Below are positions 11,901-23,900 of a stretch of DNA of 64,000 bases, in pieces (position 1 is the stretch's first letter; each line of letters starts with the position of its first letter). The notes beneath the pieces were generated by a model. That model saw only the letters and a list, made by a program, of their open reading frames with translations. It did not search any database and was not told where the DNA came from. This DNA comes from Tretioscincus oriximinensis (Eukaryota > Chordata > Lepidosauria > Squamata > Gymnophthalmidae). The translations under genes and the position numbers were made by a program. The DNA lies in the NCBI GenBank assembly GCA_022410635.1, contig JAJVDF010000869.1:1-64000 (forward strand). The letters run 5' to 3'.

Positions 11901-14900
11901 CTACAGGTCAAAACCGCCATTACCCAGCCTATAAAAGAGGGTTCGGGAATTACAGGCTGTTCTTCCTGGCAAATAGACAATCCTTTCTTCCACAGCGGGA
12001 CTTTACTCCGGCCTATAAGCAGCAATCCTTTCCCCAAGGGGTCAAAATAAGTAGTTCATTCGGGGGGGGGGGGGGACCCAATTTTTGTCCCTTTCAGCGA
12101 TACTGATCCAGATTCAGAACCAGTAGATGGTAGACTGCCCCTGTTCACTCATCAGTGGGTGCAATCGGGAGCTTCACTCTGGGTAACCCAGATTGTTTCC
12201 TCTGGTTGTTCCCTTGAATTCCAGTCTATCCCACCTCCAAGGTTTGTACAGTCCCTACCAGCAGGAGCCTCCAAATCCATGGCCATGTACTCTGTTATCA
12301 AGAAACTCCTAGCAGGGGCTCGGGGTCTGTTCACACCTTTTTGTTGTGCAAAAGGTCAGGTGGTCTCAGGCCCATCTTAAATCTGCAGTACATCAAAACT
12401 TTTATACACTATAGACACTTCAAAATGGAGACCCTGAATTCTATCAGAGCTGCAATCCCGCTTCACAGTTTCCTCACCTCTCTGGATTTGGAAGATGCCT
12501 ATCTTCATGTTCCAATCCATCCTGAGTCCAGACAATACCTACGCTTTGCTGTGGACTCTTTCCATCTGCAATGGCCTGTCCTCCCTTTTGGCCTGGGTTC
12601 CTCACTGTGAATTTTCTCAAAGCTCCTCAGTTGAATTATCAGGACCCAAGATATCACTCTTGTTGGGATAAATAGAATCTTCAATTTCAATATTAACTGC
12701 AGCTAAGTCCAGGTGGTCATTTATCTAATCACTAAGTTTACTTCTTATGTCTGTATGACCTTGTCTTTCTGCGCATGTTGAACATTCCAGATAGTGTGTT
12801 CTCATAACAATTTTACTTTCTGTTATGCAGTCTTCCACTGAGCTGAGCATGTGAGCAGATGAATTATTTTGTATGAGCTGAGGCACTAATTTACTTGAGT
12901 GTCACAAATATATTTTGTTATTCTCTCTTCTTGCAAATGTAAAATAAAGTCTTTTTGCCTTCCATATGTATGCCTTTGTATGCCTCCTTTGTATGGACTT
13001 ACAATTATTCTGCAAGAGAAGAAGAAGTTGCCTGATGGTCTATTTAAGTTCTAGAGTTCTGGTCCCTGCAAACTCTGCTATTTTGAACTGAACCCTTCTT
13101 GGTTCTGTTGTGTTCTGTTAATCAACAACTCTGTTTGCTTACCTGGATGACATCCTTCTGACCTCGCCATCTTTCCCCCAAGCTAACAAGGATTTACATG
13201 ACACTCTTTGCTGTCTCCAGGCTCACGGCTTCTGGGTTAATTTTGACAAGCGCTCCCTTCAGCCCTCACAGATAATTCTGAACCTTGGAGCCCGTGTGGA
13301 CAATAAGGTGGGTACCATAGGCTCAGACACTTCCAGGATACAGGACTTTATGGCTATGATTAGGGATGTTAGGGGGTGGAGAAGAGCCTCTCTTTCCTTC
13401 TTGGCTTCCCTCCTTGGCAAAATGGTTTCCTTCTTTGACATTGTGGACTGGGCCAGATTTCATGCCAGAACCCTCAAATGGCTGCTACTACCCTACGCTA
13501 CACATATTCTTAATAAACCCACCCTCAAAATTCCGTTGCCAACCAGCTTCCACACACTCATCTGGCTAGGGGCACACCCCTGGCTTCTCCCCACAGATTG
13601 GTGTTCACCACGGAAGCTAATCTGACAGGCTGGGGTGCCCACTGTCAGGGTTGAGTGGCTCAGGGTACTTGGTCTAGGGTGGATTTGGAACATTCCATTA
13701 ACTGGCTCAAATTGAAAAGCATCGTCCTTGCTCTGCAGGACTTTGCCAACATTTTTCAGGGACACTATGTCCTGGTTCGCACGGATAACATCACAGCCAA
13801 GGCTCACGTCAATAAGCAGAGCGGAACTAGGTCTAAGAGCCTCATGGCCCTTTCCTCCCTCATTTTCTCTTAGGCAGAAGCTAATATTTTATCCATATCT
13901 GCGATCTACATCCAGGGATCGCTGAATATTACCTAAGTAGACAGAAGTTGCCTGATGCAAAATGGTCTTTACACCAAGCATTGTTCTCAGGTGGGTGTTT
14001 TCCTATTATGGATTTATTTGTTTCAAATATCGTTCAGAACCCTCGATTTCTTTCTCATCATTTTCAGGAAGGAGCAGAGGGAGTGGACGCTCTATCTCAC
14101 CCTTGGCCAACAGGACTACTTTATGCCTTCCCCCCTCTTCCAATACTTCCCAGACTGCTCGTACGCCTCGGAATCCTTGGCCACAGCTATCATGATTTTT
14201 GGCCAAAGAAACCTTGGTCCTCCACACTCATGTCCCTTGCTGTCAAGCGTCCCTTAAGCATTCCATGGCAACCAGACCAGCTGATCCAGGGCCAAATGAT
14301 TCACCTCAACGTGGGTTGGCTCAAACTAACTGCCAGGAAGGTCAAAGGGTGGGGTACCAACTGTTGGGATATTCAGAATCGGTAATCTCAACCCTCCTGA
14401 AGGATAAGCGACCCTCTACTGTCACCTCTTCTTCCAGGGTTTGGAGAACTTTTTGTTCATGGTCTAATGTCCGGGGCAGAGACCCCTTTCTAGCTGTCCC
14501 TAAGGACATCATTGACTTTTTGCAGGATAGGCTGGAACAGGGCCTTAGATCCAGCACCCTCAGGAGGCAAGTCACAGCTATAGCATCTGTACTAGCATTA
14601 CCGCAGACTATTCTTTGGCCTCTCATAAGCATATTGCCAAGTTTATTAGAGCCGTTAAGAATGATGAGCCTCCTGTTCAACACAGATTCCCCTCCTGGAG
14701 GCTCAGTGTTATTTTGCATACTTTGGCCAAACCCCCTTTTGAACCTTGGCTCAAGCATCCCTCAAGCATCTAACTCTCAAAACTATTTTCCTGGTAGCTA
14801 TCGTATCTGTGAGATGAGTGTCAGAAATTTCAGCTTTATCTACATTACCTCAATGTTTTCACAAGACCGAGGCTGCCCTGGTCCTGAAGACTAATCCCCT

Positions 14901-17900
14901 GTTCAAGCCCAAGGTGCTGTGTTCCTTCCACCTAGAGCAGGAGGTTTTTCTTCCCTCTTTGTGTGCACGCCTGGTCGCCCCCAAAGAGGTATACCGGCAT
15001 TCATTGGACTTTCGTAGAGCTGTGTTATCTTTCCTCAGACACACCAAAGATCTTCAGAAATCTGATGCTCTTTTTGTCCTTTTTCACCCTTGTACACAAG
15101 GGGCTCAGGCCAAACCTAGGACAGTGGCCTCGTGGCTCAAGGAAACTATCAAATTGGTCTACCAATTACAAGGAAAACCTCTGCCAGCAAATGTCTTTGC
15201 TCATTCCACTAGGTCAGCTTCTGTCTTGGCAGCCTTTTATAATTGTGCTTCTGTTAAGGACATCTGCAAGGCAGCCATTTGGAATGCTTCTAACACATTC
15301 GCTTGGCATTACAAGTTGGAACTATCCTGTTCTGATAGAGTGACTTATGGCAGGAGAGTTCTTCAATATATATTGGGGTTTGTTGACCTGTTGTTCTCTA
15401 AGCTTTAACTGTCCGGAGAAGGACAAGTCATCTTGTGGTGTTGTCTTCATGTTGGTCTTGCTACGATATTACTGATGCATAAACATTGTCTCTTGAGAGT
15501 AACATGTATATTCATGGTTTTACATTTCTATTCCTGTCTATTTGTGAGTATCAGACTTATTCATTGTTCTACTTTTCAATGTCCTTTTGGTTTGAAGATT
15601 TTAGTTGATCATTACATCCCTGTTTCAATAAAGTTGAGTTTTTCTATTCTTCATTTTTTGTAGTTTTTTGTGAATTATTTGTCTAGCTTCACTTTCTCAG
15701 CAGGATTGGGAATATGGCTGCCTTCTAGGGGCTTTATAAGTCTTTTGGGGCGGGGCTTCTGTTACTGTAACCAATCAAAGATCACCCACTATCTAGGCAT
15801 GACTTACCTCCTAGATCCAGGAACACCACCCCACAGGTAAGAATGATAATGGGGTGTTCCTGTCCCCTCACCTCTGCTGGAAGGCTGATCATGGCGGCAG
15901 ATTTTAGTAACAAGGGTGAACTCAAAGAGTTTCTTTCCCTTTCTTTTTTCCAGGCTTCTTTGGAAGCAACCTTCCCGATTACCAGCGCTCTGAGATTATG
16001 ATGTTTGTCATGGGTAAGGTGCCAGTATTTGGAACAACCAATCAGACATTGGACACCAGCAAGCTTGGGTAAAAATCTTGTCGTGTTTTCTTTAAAGCTA
16101 CTTCAGCTATTGCAGCTTTCAGTGGCATTGTCAATGTATTGATTATTGCCCTTGCCTATACAGAATACAATTAAAAATGAAACCTAAACTCCTGCAGGAG
16201 GATGATACCTGGTTTGATTGACCAGTTTCGTCCCTTTATGGAGCCCCGGTGTGGGCGATTGCAAGGTCTGACTTGCTGAATGTCATCCAGCATAAGTTTT
16301 TGTATAGGATAATGGGTCTCCCCCGCTGTGTACCAGCGGCCTCCCTCAATATCGAATTGGGATTAAATTCTCTCTCTTGTCTAGCGTGGATTAAAATCTT
16401 GACCTATTGGATCAAGATCCATTACTCTGCAACCCATGAAAGTCTCCTTAATCTCCTGCTACAAGATTCCTTAGCTTCTTCTTGGCAGGTCGAGATTTAT
16501 GCCAAGCTTGATAGCATAGGTATCACTCTAGAGCAAATGGAACAGTACACAATGATAGAAGCCAGTAGGATGGTTAAAGCAGCACTTATGAAAGCTGATT
16601 GGGATTGCTTATGGTCGGCAGCTTCCAAGACCTGCTCCCCTGTAAGCTTTAATTTATGTGTTCATGGGGGGCCCATGGCCGCCTACCTCAGAACATTGAT
16701 TAACCCGGCCTCAAGACGCGCTATGTCTGTAGCACGTTTTAACATCCTCCCCTCGGGACAGCTTAGAGGGAGATTTCTAGGAATACCTAAGCATTTGCGT
16801 ACTTGCACTTGCGATCATATGGTGCAAGACTCCCTATTTCACATCTTGTTTCAGTGTTCATTACGCTCAAAAACCAGAGAAAAATATCAACAACCTATTT
16901 TTTTGCCTAGTATGTCCATACCGGACTTCCAGAAAATTGGGTTTCTTCTGAACAACCAGGACGAATCCTTTACGGAACAGGTGGCCTTTTTCTTGATTGA
17001 TCTAATTGATTCCTTGACTACCTGAGTCCATCTGGATGGTCTATAATCTTATTTCGCCGTATTGCCCAGCTGTAACTTCCTTTTGTTGCTTACTCGTGAA
17101 AATTTTATATTTGATTTGTTTCTTGCATTGGATGTCTTCCTTCTTTTTATGCCAATAAAGGCTATGATGATGATGATGATGAATGACCAGTTTCTTTAGT
17201 GCCATTGGTGAGTTTGAAGGAGGAACAAGCATTGAGGCCTGTTTGGTGGGAGATAAAAAGCCCCAGGATTCATCAGTGAAGTAGCCAATCTTAGGGTGTC
17301 AGGCTCTTATCTGGATGTCTCCCTGTTCAGTTCTGCACTCCTCTGTGCAACCAGCTGGGTGACCTTGGGCTAATCACAGGTCTTTGGTGCTCTCTCGGCC
17401 CAACCTGCTACCCAAGGTCTGCTGTGAAGAGAATGAGAGAAAGTTATGTAAGCTCTTTTGAGTCCCTTTAGGTTGAGGAACATGGAGTATAAAAACCAAC
17501 TCTTCTTCTTTGATCTTCCTTGGGTGCTCCTCCAGGAGTATAACGAGAGCTCACAGCACCCAGGGNAACACTCTAATTCTGTGCTCTGCTCACACATCTG
17601 GAAGTCCCCCTTTTTGCCAGGTTGGATAACAAAAGATCAGGGAAATTAAAAAATACACATTAATAAAATGTTTTTAAAAATCTATTCTCTCCCAGAGGGA
17701 GGTAGGAGTCAAAAGCCTGTGTGAAGAGGTGTGTTTTTACCAGGCGCCAAAAACTATACAATGTAGGCAATTGGTGAGTCTCTAGAGGGAGGCTGTTCCA
17801 AAGTGTGGGAAGGAACTACCTGAAGGAACCCTGAGCTCTTTATGAAAGATCTTTATATCAAGATCTTTTCCACAACCGTGAGCCCTACCATTGGCCACTC

Positions 17901-20900
17901 TCAGTTCTGCCTTCCCTCCCTTACTGCTTGAAAAACAGGGTCATGGAGATTGGCTGAGATGCTTCTCCTTTGGTTTCCTTCCTTCCCATTTGCCTGGGGT
18001 CCTTTTCTCGCCCATTATCACACAAGCACAAAAAGGATACCACAGAAGTAGCCCAGAGGTGGCCCACGAGATTTCCTGCCTCCTTTCACCAGGTGCTGCG
18101 TGGGTGGCTTAGCCTTTCAGCATATTCAGCAGTTCCAACTGCTAATAAGCAGGAAGTGGGTGCTCCTAGTGAATCAGAGGGAGCAACTGGAGGCAGGATA
18201 TTAAATCCCTTCTATAGTGGACACAGATGGCTTTGAAACACAGGCAACTGTTTGTCCTCAGTTTCTGAAATAATGTCATCTTGGGTTTTTTTTTTAAAGT
18301 ACATACTTGTAATATAATTTATTTATTTACTTACTTGCATTTATATGCCACCCTGTACCCGAAGGCCTTAGGGCAGATCACAATAACAAGAACCCATAAA
18401 ACAGATTAAAATAGAACAATTAAAAATATAAGGCAAATTTTTTACTTAGCTAAATGTGATGTTGAGCAGGAGCATTTTCACCAGACAAGTGTAGTTGCCT
18501 GACACACCTCAGAAGGAAGAGAATTCCACCACTAGGGGGCCACAACAAAGAAAGCCCTCCCACCACCCCTTTTACCAGTGAAAGAGCTGGGCTGTCAAGA
18601 GAGCCTCCTCAGAAGGTCTTGGGGTTCAGGCAGGAAGGAGGTGTTCTTTCAAATACAATCAGCAAGAAGAAAAAACACTTAAGAATTACACTCGTGCATG
18701 TCAATAAATTAGAATATCATGGAAACATCAATTTATTTTCGTAATTCAAGTAGTGAAGCTCATATATTATGTAGATTCATTATACACAGAGTGATCTTTT
18801 TCCAAGCGTTTATTTCTGTCAGTGTTGATTATGGCTGGCAGGTAATGAAAGCCCACAAGTCAGGATCTCAAGTAATTAAAATATTGTGAGAAAGTTCAAT
18901 ATTGTTGATTCATGATGCCTATGTGTGTTTTATTATTTAAATTTCTATATTAAAGCTAACAGGCCCAGATAGCTCAGTCGCTAAGGAATCCGTCTCTCAT
19001 CTGGGAGATGGGGTTTTGAAGCCCTGTGTCGGATGTGGGGAGGGATGAGCACCTTCCACTAGCCTGTAGCTCTAGCCTAGCTATTTGAAAGCATGAATTG
19101 CAAGAAAGTGCAACTGACTGCAAGTAGATACATGGGAACCACCATAGCCTGGTGGGGAAGATAGAATATGAGCCTTCAGGCAAAATACCCTTGTAAGTTG
19201 CTTTGAGTCCCTTTGAAAGGTGAGAAAAGCGGGATATAAGAACCCAGTTCTTCTTCTTCTATATGTGTTTGCAATAAATTTCACATTAAAAAATTCTTAA
19301 GAGCAGCAGGATATTCTGTTACTGCTGTTTTTTTTACTCAACCTGTAATGTATTATTTCTTTTCTACAGAGATTTGGGAACCAGAAGGATTCAGATTATG
19401 TTATTAAGATCGTTACTTATGGTAAGCATCATCATCTATTTATTTATTTAGGCTGAAGAGTGAGTTGATGTGTTGATTTAGAGTGCAGACGTTCATTATT
19501 TGGTAGCTGAATATTTATTGATCAGCTCAGAAGAATAACATAATCAGAACCTGAGTAATTTCCTGGTTGTACAGAATCCTTTTATGCTGTTACTCAGAAC
19601 CTTCTAATCCAATGTGCTTTCATCTTTCACCCCTACCAGAATGTTCAAAACATTTGGACCAATGGATATTTGATGATGTTTTTTCAAACATTTCAGTTTC
19701 AGGTTCTACTAACATGTGAGCAATCAACAGTCATTTATAACTTTCAACAGCTATAGCTCTTTTTTGACCCAGTGGCATGGATATCACCCCTGATAGCAGC
19801 CCCTCCTAATCCTAGATACAGTTTAAAATAAAGCCTCCTTCAGAAGGGACCAGAAGTAACCTGTGTCTTGAAGATTGAAATGGGGTGGGAGTGGACAGGG
19901 TTAAACCAAAGTGGTTCAGAATTTTCTCTTTCTTTCTCTTCTGGAGTGGGTGGTTGAAAGCCATGCATTATAAGAAGAGGTATGCAGAACTTGTTTAGCA
20001 GGTTTGCGGCCAGCTGGCTAGGTTGCATCTTTTTTCCATTAAAGCAAACATTTGGTTATTTAAATATCCAAAGCTTTAATCAAATTGAATCAGCCTACTT
20101 CAGTCAGTTTGCATTTTTTCCATGGAAGAATATACATTTCTTGTTTTTTTAATCAATTGGTAATTCAGCATGAATTGTTTGTTTCCTTAACTAATTTGTC
20201 ATCAACCCAGACAAATGGGTGTCCAATTTAGTGGAGAACTTAAAGACACAATTTCAGTTGATTTCATGCAGTGGTTTTTCTTGTTATTTTATTCTATTCA
20301 TACTAAAGACATCAAAACTATGAAGGAACACATCTAAAATTAAAAAGTAAACATAAAAAAGTTAAAAGAACCAGAATGTGTTTTATACTTCCGATTTTTT
20401 AAAATGTTTCTCCGTAGTTTTGATGTCTTTCATGGAAAGTGGTGTCCACACTGGAACTGTAGTTCTCTAATTATGAGCATCATATGGTTTGTGAAGGCAT
20501 AAATGTACATATTCAGAAAGAAATGCAAGGTCTTATATCTGGTCAAGAACAATAAAAATAGCACATATTGAATGGGAGGAATCTGAGTAGCAGCACTTAT
20601 GGAAAGCAGCACTTTGATAGAGCATAAATATGAGTCAACAGGGTGAAGCTGCCGCAAAAGAAACAAACACAATCCTGGAATGTCTTAAGTGGACCACTGA
20701 ATCTAGATCATGCAAAATAATTGTTCCTCTGTATGCCTTGGTCAGACCACATCTAGAGTACTGTGTACACCTCAGTTTAAAATGTACATTGATAAACAAG
20801 CATGTTTCTAAGATAGTGACCAGGAAATCATGTCCTATGATGGACAGTTAAAGGATCTCTTTTAGTCTCCAAGAGAGAAGATAGAGAAGAGACCCAACAG

Positions 20901-23900
20901 CTGCCTATAAATATCTGAAGGGCTGCCACAGAACAAAGGGATTAACCCTGTTGTCATTGGGATATGGAAGGAGTAGAAGCAATAGGATGAAACTGTAAGG
21001 GAGGAGATACAGATTATATATCTGGACAGACATCTGTCTGGGATGATTTAGTGAATCCTACATTGAGCAGGGAGTGGACCTCAGGACCCTGGAGGTCCTT
21101 CCCAACTCTATGATTCTGTGATTCTATAATCAGTTTTCCGTGGGAAAAACTGACTGACCACCTGCTGTGAATTCACAAGTCAAATACGCAGAGGTGCTAA
21201 GTCTGATCAATGGGACACCTTGCACATTTTGGGCGTAATTGTGTGCCCGTTCTTGTGTTAATAGCTTTTACGCATGTTCAGGGGCTTAATCATTGGGTGG
21301 GTGGGGCAGATAAGACCATTAACTTGGGCACATAATTTGGTAGGTAGTTGGAATTGTGCCATCCCTTCCACCAATTATAAAGCCCTATTTTGGCCCTGGG
21401 CACTGGGAACAGGAAAACCCTCCCATCTGTGACATGAGCATTTACACGATGTGCTAGGAGGAGATGATTTTTTTCTTCTGCTCCCAATGCCTTTAGACCC
21501 AAATTAAGTCTNAGTTGAGCCAGGATGGAGACAAGGAAGGCTAAGTAAATGGGAATTGGGAGATAGAGGCTGCCAGATTCTTGTGACAGCAGGGGCAAAG
21601 GACATCACATAGGTGCTCAGGGGCATGGAGTTTGGAGAGATAGCGTAAACCCTGTGACTCTTCGCTGTGCCCCTGCGTATGTTCAAACAGTGCCAGTCCG
21701 ATACTGCAGTGAATGCTTTTTCTTGAACCCAATGGCAGGTCACTTCAGGATATAATGCCAAAAGCATTGCTACGGTTCTCTCGGGTCCGTTCCTTGATCC
21801 TCTTCTANCCTCTTCTCTTATGGAAGTCTGTGAGCTCCGCCAGCTGGTCCTGGAAATACAGCACAACCTTATTGATCGGCATGACAACAGAGCAAAGCTC
21901 AGAGGAATAAGGTAGAGAAGCCCTCTGAAGGAAACTTGCCTGAGCTGGTTTTTAAGCATATCCATTTTCTACGTTCTTTTGATTATTGTCACATGATCTG
22001 GGATCTTCAAGTATAAAGGGGTACCCCAGCCAGCTTCCAGTAGGCATGAATCATGATCCATGAGTGGGCGTAGATTGGCTAAAGAGACACCCTCCTGCCC
22101 AGAGCTAGCTGCGATGTGGGCTGGGAGCTGCGTAGGCTGCTTAGACTACGCTTCCCAGCAGGTCCTGCTGCCAGCACAACAACAACTCATTCTTTTCACA
22201 TTAGGGCTGCTGCTACTTCCTGAACCTGCTGGGCATCCAAGCTTTCATAATAAGCACTTGTGATCGTGAAAAAATAGTGTAGAAAAGAAGGCAGAACTAC
22301 AATTAAGAACCATAAAACTAGAATAGAAATTCTGCTGGAAGATGGGAAATCGGAAGCTGGTCATTTTGTTATTGTTGACAACTGCTATCCTGTATAAAGT
22401 GCAGGACAGAAGGGGAGGAGGAGGGAGGGATGCAATAATGCTTTACCCAGGGTAGTACTGTACTAATATTGGGAAGTGAGAAGCTTTTTAAATATATATA
22501 GATATGGAGTCTGCGTTAAAATGGCAGCCGCAGTGATTGGCATTTGGTTGTGTAGCAGCTGGTTGCATAAGTTGGCACCAGGGCCGATGAACCCGGCTGA
22601 CCCTTGACAGTGGGCAGAATAGAGCCAGTGGATGGAGGCAAGGCAACAGGGTGGATGGGGGGCTAAAAGGCCTTTCAATTCACAGGCTTCAGAACGGGCA
22701 ATTCTACAAGGATGTATATAAGTAAATGTCTAAATCAAATGAGCTAAATCATTTGACTTTGCTACATCATTAAGGGTCGAAAGATTGGGCCTACCTTTTT
22801 ATGCAAGACGTCAAAACTATGAAGGAACGATGTGCTGAAGATTTATTTTTTGATTCCGTGTTCCTTCATAGTTTGGGTATCTTCAGTATGAATCTATAAT
22901 GTGTGTGTGCGCATGTGCTCTCTCTTGCATGTGTGTGTGTCAGTCAAGATAACCCAAACTCTTGACTGGTTCTCTATATGCTATTTAATGGTAAAATACA
23001 TTAATACATAGAGTGATTTTTTGAAAAAAGCTTTTAGTAAAATGAATCACACACAGGGGAAAATGTCATAAATGTGAGTAAGTATAACTCTGGACACTTC
23101 ATTCTCTTAAATACTTGTTTTTCCAAAAGAGAATGCATGAATATTAGAGCAAATTAAAGCATCAAAATAAATAGTTTTGTTTGTGGAAACTCCTGCTGCC
23201 TTCCCTTTTCTTGTTAGTCTCTAAGGTGCTATGAGATCCCCTTGTTCGGTATTCTGGACCTAGACTAATACTGCTATTTCTTTGAAGTTAAAGTTATTTG
23301 GGCAGCATTTTAAAAAGAGAACAGAAATACCTGACTGATTGGTGGAAGGAAGGAGTGGATTGGTGAAAAATGACTTTGTTCAGAGTTGTTCTGGGATAAA
23401 TGTCTCCTGTGCGTACTGGCCATGTCCCCAACTCCCAATCCAATTGAGTGCATTGCCCCCATATAAAAGTCTCAGGACAGTCCACACCTCAGTCTAACTC
23501 TTTCTTCTGGAATCCAACTATTCCAGTTGGTATAACATCTCATTACCCTATGAATATAAGTCTCCTTTTAAAAAACCAAGGCATATTCACTTCTTTTGTT
23601 TCTAGAATAATTCCTGATGTGTCTGACTTGAAGATCAAGCGAGATAAAATTTCACGGCAAGACGTTAGCTTCATGAAAAAGGTAACTTGTTTTTCATTTG
23701 CTTTTTGGGTTTTATATGCTGTTTCCCCACAAGGCCTGAGGATCAATCACAGTAAAGAAGCATAAAAATAGTTAAAACAACCATAGTGCCTGCAATTGGG
23801 AGGGCATCCCTTCCCGAGCCATTTTCCGTGAACCTGGGGGCTGTGACCAAGAAGGCCCTGCTTACATCCTCACCCCTTTAGTGGATATTAAAAGTATGGG

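Larger units (their letters stand above)
9732..15862 (+). mobile_element. Near-complete DIRS-type (tyrosine recombinase) retrotransposon, decayed
   Basis: DIRS elements copy through an RNA intermediate and insert with a tyrosine recombinase in place of an integrase, without target-site duplication. Here the inverted terminal repeats are about 9740-9856 and 15724-15860. Between them lie, in order, Gag-like, reverse transcriptase, RNase H, a DIRS linker/methylase-like region and tyrosine recombinase segments, all on the plus strand, the same sense as EFR3A. Stop codons and frame changes occur in every domain, and a ~530-bp segment splits the RT. It cannot be autonomous. It sits in the intron between EFR3A exons 8175-8339 and 15954-16068; its right end is only ~90 bp from the next exon. 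No flanking duplication is visible, as expected for the class. Confidence 0.88.

Noticed and set aside
18961..19040. True tRNA gene
   Set aside because: The tRNA-like part is the decayed head of a SINE with mismatched stems, and it recurs with the same SINE body at several other places.
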